From: Symsagittifera roscoffensis | Taxonomy: Eukaryota; Xenacoelomorpha; Acoela; Convolutidae | Length of the DNA stretch: 60,000 nt | Direction: 5' to 3' | Assembly (NCBI RefSeq): GCF_963678635.1 | Contig: NC_087063.1 | Location: 83,811,574-83,871,573 of the forward strand | Shown: in pieces, positions 54,426 to 60,000 of the stretch | How the letters are laid out: each line of letters starts with the position of its first letter | Numbering within the stretch: the stretch's first letter is position 1 | Notes under the pieces: generated by a model | What the model saw: only the letters and a program-made list of their open reading frames with translations | Told to the model about the DNA's origin: nothing | The model's database searches: none | Program-made: the position numbers and the translations under genes

Positions 54426-54664
54426 TTACTTGAAAACGTATTCGATGACATGTGTCGGTACTGCTCGTTTAGTGTCAAATATGAGCAACTCTTGACATTT
54501 TCCGCCGGCATTAGTATCTGAAGAGAAAGAAGAAGAAGAAGCTGCTTGATCTCTCCTGGGAGATCCCCCCAAAGTGCCACTTAGACGTCCAGGAGTCCAG
54601 AGCGAGTCAAAGTTGTCTCCCGCACTTCTTCTGTTCGAGTCCGCTTTCAAAGTAGACGTTTGAA
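54426..54664 (-). CDS. GNAT/ADP-ribosyltransferase-like protein, last exon
   Basis: About 79 codons ending TAA. A Ser/Arg-rich stretch is followed by CQELLIFDTKRAVPTHVIEY, which matches the final strands of PARP catalytic domains (pattern E-x-(V/I)-x(4)-Q/R-x-(L/V)-P-x-(Y/H)-(L/V)-(V/I)-x-Y). It therefore continues the domain begun in the exon at 54902-56342. The acceptor is uncertain. Starting at 54664 joins the upstream donor in frame; the alternative AG 3 nt earlier would create a stop. Confidence 0.65.
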
Positions 54665-54901
54665 CTCCTAAAATGGCTCTTTTTTCAATATTTTTTTAAT
54701 CAAAACTATCCCTTTCTTAATAGACACAGTTAGAAAACTAAGTTTCACAGAATGTTTCGATCGATATATATAACTTTGTAAGCAAAACTGAAAGACAAAA
54801 AACAAATTTCCAGAAAAATTTTTTTTTCTGATTTTTTAAATATTTTTTTGCTTTACTTAGCCATAAAACGTGGCTAATATTTGAGACAAAAAAAGATTCA
54901 C

Positions 54902-56342
54902 AAGTTAATGTAAGAAAAAAGAGCCCCTTGCCGGTTTTCACTGAAGCTACTACAATTGCGTTCAGCTTCGAGAATTTCACGGCCACTTCGGCGAAACGAG
55001 AAAAGTAGAGTCCGATTCCATAGTCGCCATAAGTGAAATTGAAGTTCGAAAATTTCCCCCTGTCCCGAATGCCTTTGATGTCTGACACCGACAAGATAGA
55101 GCCGCTGTAAAACATAGGAGTCCATTCTTCCTCATCATCACATGCAAAATAAATTGGGCTCGTCTCTTCTCTCAGAATTCGATGAACATGAACGACTTTG
55201 ATTTGGTTGAAAAGATGCATGTTTGAGTTTTTCAAACTTAAATTAAACATTTTAATCACTTTTTCGAGGTTCTCTTCCTGTGTTTTATTTGTGATTTCTA
55301 GAGAAGCAATTTTTTTGTCTCTAACTGAAACTTCGGGTGGTGAAATTGTTCGGGTTTTGTCCGAAGTTTGGCTGGAAACAGGCGTGACGACTATGTATTC
55401 ATTTGAGGAGTCGCCTCGATTCGATATTTGAGAACTTCTTTCGTTTCCATATTGCTCCATTTCTTTCAAAACTGTGTCCAAGTTCAACTTTTCAATTTGT
55501 GACTCGACCAAACTTACTTCATTCCGTGAGACTTCGTCTAGTTTTGAGGCCGAATTATTTCTAACTTCGTTCGTGTATTGCTGATTTAGTTCGTCGGTTA
55601 ATAGCTTGATCTTTTTCTGCTGTTCTTTCATTTTTTCTCTTCCAGCTATGATTTCTTTTTTCAATTGAGTGATTAAGGACACTTGCTCTTGATAAAGACT
55701 CAACGCATGTCGCTGCCATTTTTCCACTTTTTTCTCGACCACGTTTTCTATATCTTTAATATCCATTTCTTCCAGTTCTTTGGCTTCTGGAATTAGTTTG
55801 GGTAGCTTAACCATGACAGTACAGTTGGTCCAAGAGCCTTCGTTTTTAAGTTCGTCGTACTTACTGCAGATCATGGGATCATGAAGGAAGCCTTGCTTCT
55901 CGAAGAACTCGATTGCATCATCGTCTGCGAGAACTATCAAAGGGTCCGAACTCCCTGCCAGCTTAATCACAAGCTGGACCAAAAATTGGCCGAGTTTCAA
56001 TCCCCGCCAACGCCTGCGTACGCTCAGCACTGTAAGATAAGAGATTGATTCGCTGTTTAGAATTCGTTTTTCAAAAGTGATGGAAGCAAAAAGCCGGTTT
56101 TCAATTCCAATGTGGTCCAAGTTTAATCCTAGTCGTTTATCTACATTGTGGTTGCGTAACTTTTTCCTCTTATGGACTTGTTCTAGGAACTCGTCCGCTC
56201 CAACCATGTATTGTTCTTCGTCGTCACTGCTGTCGCCCTCGTCCTCGTCTGATGTCGTGTCACCCTCTGATTGGCTGTCTTCACTCTCTTCTTCGTCGCT
56301 GTACACATTGGAATACTTGCTCTTTCTGCAGTTTGGACACAC
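54902..56342 (-). CDS. GNAT-like plus ADP-ribosyltransferase-like protein, large exon
   Basis: 480 codons after an acceptor reading TTCATATAG|GTGTGTCC; the 5' exons are not identified. In order: CPNC, possibly half of a zinc site; an acidic stretch (residues about 15-45); a GNAT-like fold (about 70-180) with SYLTVLSVRRRWRGLKLG and the typical EFFEKQGF; a coiled coil (about 185-255); a polar linker; and from about 365 a PARP-like fold with FYSGS, YGIGLYFSRFAEVAVKFS and ASVKTGKG. In PARPs the FYSGS position normally holds His-Gly, so His seems replaced by Ser; the second motif keeps its Tyr. In GNAT motif A, a Gly is replaced by Lys. Activity is therefore uncertain for both domains. The donor at 54902/54901 (T|GTGAAT) is inferred. 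Confidence 0.68.
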
Positions 56343-57114
56343 CTATATGAATTACTCAATTATACAGAAAAGCTGTAGTTGTCTCGAAAAATGGTTCGGT
56401 GTGTTCAAAAGGCGTCGCATTAATAATACAACCTCAAGTAAGTTGTTACATGAGTTGAAGTATTCGACTTACGTGTCGACCGAGCCTCTCGAAAACACCG
56501 ACAGTGTTCAACCCAAATCAGTGGATGAAAACTATTCTTTAGTCGAACACAACGTCGAAACAAATTTGAGCACATTTTGTTTTGGTCGAGTCGGTCTAAA
56601 AACTATTTTTCCCGGTTCCCGGTCTAACACAATCGAACACATATTACTCATTTGAGCTAAATTTCATGTTAAAAAAAACAAACTTGCAATTTATGATTAC
56701 TGTCAAGAGGCTTGAAACAAACATTTATCTTTGCAAGGTCTTTGCAAATCAACCATTGTCACAATTTGCTCCATAAAAAATAGAAGAAATTCGAGACTGA
56801 TTAGGGCAAACATCATGCTCGGAGGCCCAAAAATCCGAATTTTGAAAAAGAATAGTTTTGTTTTGGGACGAGTTGGTCGTATTATGTCATAATTATGTTG
56901 AACAGGGACGTCCACATTTTGGCTCGGTCGAAACATAGTTTGCTTTTTTCGAACAAAAACGCGGTTTTTTGTCGATTTAATCAAAACTTGAGTCGAACAT
57001 TTTATAAGGCTAGAAGTTACAATGGAAAAGAGCTCAAAAGGACGGCTGTTGTTGCTGATTTTACTTCTTAGTATGATTATGTTCCTTAAATTGCTTGGTT
57101 TTATCCCAGAAACT
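56343..57114 (-). other. Upstream intron or flank of the GNAT/ART gene
   Basis: No exon that could supply the N-terminus is obvious. A 93-codon minus frame (56703-56984) has a hydrophobic stretch but no splice sites I trust. Confidence 0.4.
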
Positions 57115-57225
57115 AAGGTGACTGATAAAATGTTTCTTTGTTACGGATAATTCTACTTAGTTACAAATAAGATATGTTTAAAAAGTGAATTAATCTCTAA
57201 ATTAAAACATTAAAAAGTGAGCGGT

Positions 57226-57248
57226 CATTCTCTCCGTCGGAGAGAATG
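57226..57248. repeat. Perfect short inverted repeat
   Basis: CATTCTCTCCG, one base, CGGAGAGAATG: a perfect 11-bp palindrome with a 1-nt centre, within the presumed 3' end or LTR of the third element. Confidence 0.8.
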
Positions 57249-57636
57249 AAGATAACAAGGTCAAATCTAAATTAACCAGTTAAGATACTTTAAGACTAAT
57301 TAAATGAAATAAGACGAATGGTAAGATTCGCAACATTCCCCTTAGTGGGAAAAAAAATTAAAGTACTAAGCGCCATGATACATAACATGTTATCTAACCC
57401 TTTTTCTCCCTCTCGAGAAGTCCAACAAGGATTGAAAATTAAATACTGCACGATATAACAAATGAAATTTTAGTGCTCCAAAGGAATGACTGAATTAGAA
57501 AGAATGATATAATTCCTAATTCCGGCGGATTATAATCCCTAGTTATAAATAGGTAAACTCTAACTGCGCTGAAACGAAATACTAGTACGATTAAAAATGA
57601 CTAAATGCGAGTTTTCAAGTTTTTGATTGAGTTTAG

Positions 57637-59110
57637 CTGTCCCCTTCCATGAATTTTTCTAGCTCGGCGTTAAAAATTTCACTGTCTAAGTCGATGTGGT
57701 TGTCGAAACTATTCACCGCATCTCTCAGGGATTCGTCAGTAGAGGCGATGGAGAATTTATCAGGAGATGGAGGGTACGCTGGGCCCGGTGCACGGTCCTC
57801 CGGTAGAGTGTCGCAAATGTGGGTCTGGTTATCCGAGGGATTCTCTCTGAAGGTTTGTGTAGGGGAGCCCGAACTGTCACCCTCGTCCAGAGATATAGGG
57901 TTATTAGTGGAGCCTGGTTTTCGAACTCGCCTATAATATCTATGTAATATCGCTTACCATAGAATTGTGGGGGACCAACATTTGGACTTGAACGTCTTAA
58001 TTTAAATTCATTGCCGGTGATAGTAATTTCCTTAGGATGTCTTTCCTCACTAGTTGCAATTTCGTCAGAGGAGTCCTCTATCTCAAAGACTGGAAATTCG
58101 ACCGGGTTTTCTCCTTCCAATGCTTTTGTTGAATCCGAAGGAGTGTTTGGGCCCTCTGTTGTCGTAGCGGTAGAAGATTCGCCAGGTGGGTGTGAGGTAG
58201 TTTGAGGTGCTGGCTTTATACTAATTGGGCATTCCGCTGTATCTGTAGATTGAAGTTGTTCGTCTAAAATCTCAGATTTTATATTAGTTTGATATGTTTG
58301 AGGATCTAATGATGGGGTAGATTCTTCGTTAAAAATGAGGTTATCTGAAATGAAGCGTTTTTTATCATTTCTCTGCATGGAAAACCTCCCGCAATCCATT
58401 CCCAATCACTAATGTCTGACGTATCCGACGGAATGAACAAGGATTCATCACCTGCTAAGTATCCTGTGTTCGAAGTTGAGGCTTTATTTCGGTTTCGCTT
58501 CGATTTATTGAATTTAGTAGGCTGTTTCGTTCCTCTAGATCTGGTGGTGACCGGGGTGAAAGACTCTGTGTGTCGTCCTGTCTTAGTGTCTGGTTTCCGC
58601 GTCTTTTTTGTCTTCAATTTGTTTGTCTTTCTTGGACCTACTTGTAAATCACTGTTAGAAAAAGAGGGAAAAGAGATATTTCTTTTGAATGAACGGATTG
58701 TAGAGGATTTAGACTTTGGGATGGCGATGTCCGATTTTCTAATGATTTTTCCGTCGGATAGTTCAACCGTGGATTTTGTTGAGTTTATTATTTTCTGACC
58801 TAGTTGTTTATAGAAGGGATTTTCATTTATACTTCCGTTGGTTTTTCGTAGTAAATTAGCTTTAAACGGACTGTTTAAGGACACTCGGGAAGATGAAGGT
58901 TTTGAGGTTGTAGAAAGGTCTGAGTCGTAACCTTTCTCCAATGGTGACTGGTTCTTTTTCGGTACAAGAAAGTCTTTGTATCCGTCCTCTATCCGATCGT
59001 CAGCGTTCCAGTCAAGGGCCCTTTTTCTGCTTAAGATCGACTTGCTTTTGTCTAAAAATCCACCGGATAATTTACTAGATGCCAATTGCTTCCAGATCGT
59101 GTTCGGTTTT
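57637..59110 (-). pseudogene. Pol C-terminal tail of the third element
   Basis: Continues the integrase in three frames. Frame 58306-59085 is Lys/Ser-rich with basic clusters. Frame 57725-58405 is acidic and Thr/Pro-rich and reaches GPPQFYGKRYYIDI, a common ending of such Pol proteins. The last part shifts frame near 57940 and is acidic (SFDNHIDLDSEIFNAELEKF), stopping at TAA about 57637. Confidence 0.65.
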
Positions 59111-59113
59111 CTA

Positions 59114-59980
59114 TTAAACGTTGAACGGTGAGCATTTTATTTTTGATTGAAAGGAAGATCGTAAAATCCAAATGATTTTCGAAATGGCAGTTTGTAATGT
59201 AGGTTTTTGTTGTTCTAAAGACATTGCTAATAATTTGATTTTTACAGTATGAACAAGTTTTTCTACAAGACCGTTAGAACGATGGTCCCCAACTGTACAA
59301 AATATTAATTTGATATTAAGAGAATTACAAAATAATTTAAAATCCTGACTAGTAAAACAGGATGCATGGTCAACACGAATAGAGCTAGGAATCCCAAGGA
59401 GATAAACATAATCTTGAAGGAATTCGATTACCGTGTTTGATGACGTTGAAGATGTAATTTTTGCTGATGGGAATTTTGAAAACCGATCTATACATATTAA
59501 GATGTATTTATTGTTTCCCCAGTTGTTATCTAATGGGCCGGCAAAATCAAGGTTTAATTCCTCATTAGGTTCAAATAAAGCGGGAAGTTCGCTAATTTGT
59601 GTAGTTGGTATGATGCTTTTTATATTCTTACCGGTTTGGTTGCATTGTGTGCAATTAATCCCGTGGAAGTAAGTTTGCCGGTTTATATGTGGCCACCAAA
59701 TATATTGTGCCAGGTATTTCATACCGAATTGGCCAGGGTGAGATTCATGTAAAGTTTTTAAAACGGCGTTTCTAAGTGTAAACGGAATAACCAATTTTCC
59801 ATCCATATATAATTGTCCGTCGGATTCATGAAGGTCTTTCGAAAATTGGTGTAAGTAACGGGAATTCGCGTTGATGTTTTCTAGTTTTTTCTGTAAAGCC
59901 TTCACAATTGGGTTTAACATCTCCTCATCTTCCGTTAATAAAGCAAACACCTTTGCATTGAATAATGTATTTAAATCCAA
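59114..59980 (-). pseudogene. Integrase of the third element
   Basis: 288 codons, with the HHCC zinc region (LHESHPGQFG...CTQCNQTGKN) and the DDE core: LNLDFAGPLD, IRVDHASCFTS and NGLVEKLVHTV. It ends at SPFNV, where a frame change moves to NRKPNTIWKQLAS in the next frame, a normal continuation of such integrases. So the gene is frameshifted here. Confidence 0.82.
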
Positions 59981-60000
59981 AGGTCTTTCAGGTAACTTGA

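Larger units (their letters stand above)
57115..60000 (-). mobile_element. Third LTR retroelement, 3' part, cut by the window edge
   Basis: Minus-strand integrase and pol tail, followed by presumed 3' LTR sequence up to about 57115-57636. The LTR cannot be delimited because its partner is outside. Sequence differs from both other elements. The left boundary is a guess. Confidence 0.65.

Noticed and set aside
56077-56655. 192-codon plus frame over the GNAT/ART exon
   Set aside because: Its Ser-rich part is the complement of the acidic Asp/Glu/Ser stretch; antisense shadow.

Overview
The window looks like nuclear DNA from an AT-rich, intron-rich invertebrate animal. Short GC-rich exons sit in very AT-rich introns, there is no operon structure, and DNA-transposon remnants and Ty3/gypsy-type LTR elements are abundant. 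I cannot name the species or clade.

Region 1 (1-24149, + strand) holds the 3' part of one host gene. I reconstruct nine exons (500-713, 8145-8410, 15528-15827, 16057-16241, 17991-18081, 18480-18761, 19019-19161, 22589-22841, 23605-23780) whose splice phases agree at every junction. They encode a transmembrane segment followed by a long Pro/Gly-rich cytoplasmic tail. An IPYxAD motif occurs in three separate exons. The 5' end of the gene lies outside the window. A small intronless gene for a secreted, Cys-rich repeat protein is nested antisense in intron 2 (14148-14828). The introns carry several hAT-type MITEs with clear 8-bp target duplications, a Tc1/mariner-type foldback element and an unclassified dispersed repeat.

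Region 2 (24150-43802, - strand) is one very large LTR retroelement of about 19.7 kb, inserted about 370 bp beyond the host gene's stop codon. It has about 409-bp TG...CA LTRs, a 4-bp target duplication (GTTG), a TGG-type primer-binding site, gag, protease, RT, RNase H, integrase and an envelope-like region, plus extra ORFs. The gag capsid/nucleocapsid segment is present three times in tandem (unit about 1.37 kb). The integrase has lost its zinc-binding part and first catalytic Asp, and stops and frameshifts are scattered along the element. This copy looks unable to move by itself.

Region 3 (45487-51385, + strand) is a smaller, older, broken gag-pol LTR element with 211-bp LTRs, a TGGCGCAG... 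primer-binding site and a 4-bp target duplication (CTTC).

Region 4 (54426-56342, - strand) holds the last two recognisable exons of a host gene. Its product joins an acidic region, a GNAT-like fold, a coiled coil and a PARP-like ADP-ribosyltransferase fold that seems to lack the usual His.

Region 5 (about 57115-60000, - strand) is the 3' part of a third LTR element (integrase and a long acidic pol tail), running off the right edge.

The retroelement reading frames are broken by small indels and stops, whereas the host exons read cleanly. Splice models, domain names and repeat boundaries were made by eye.
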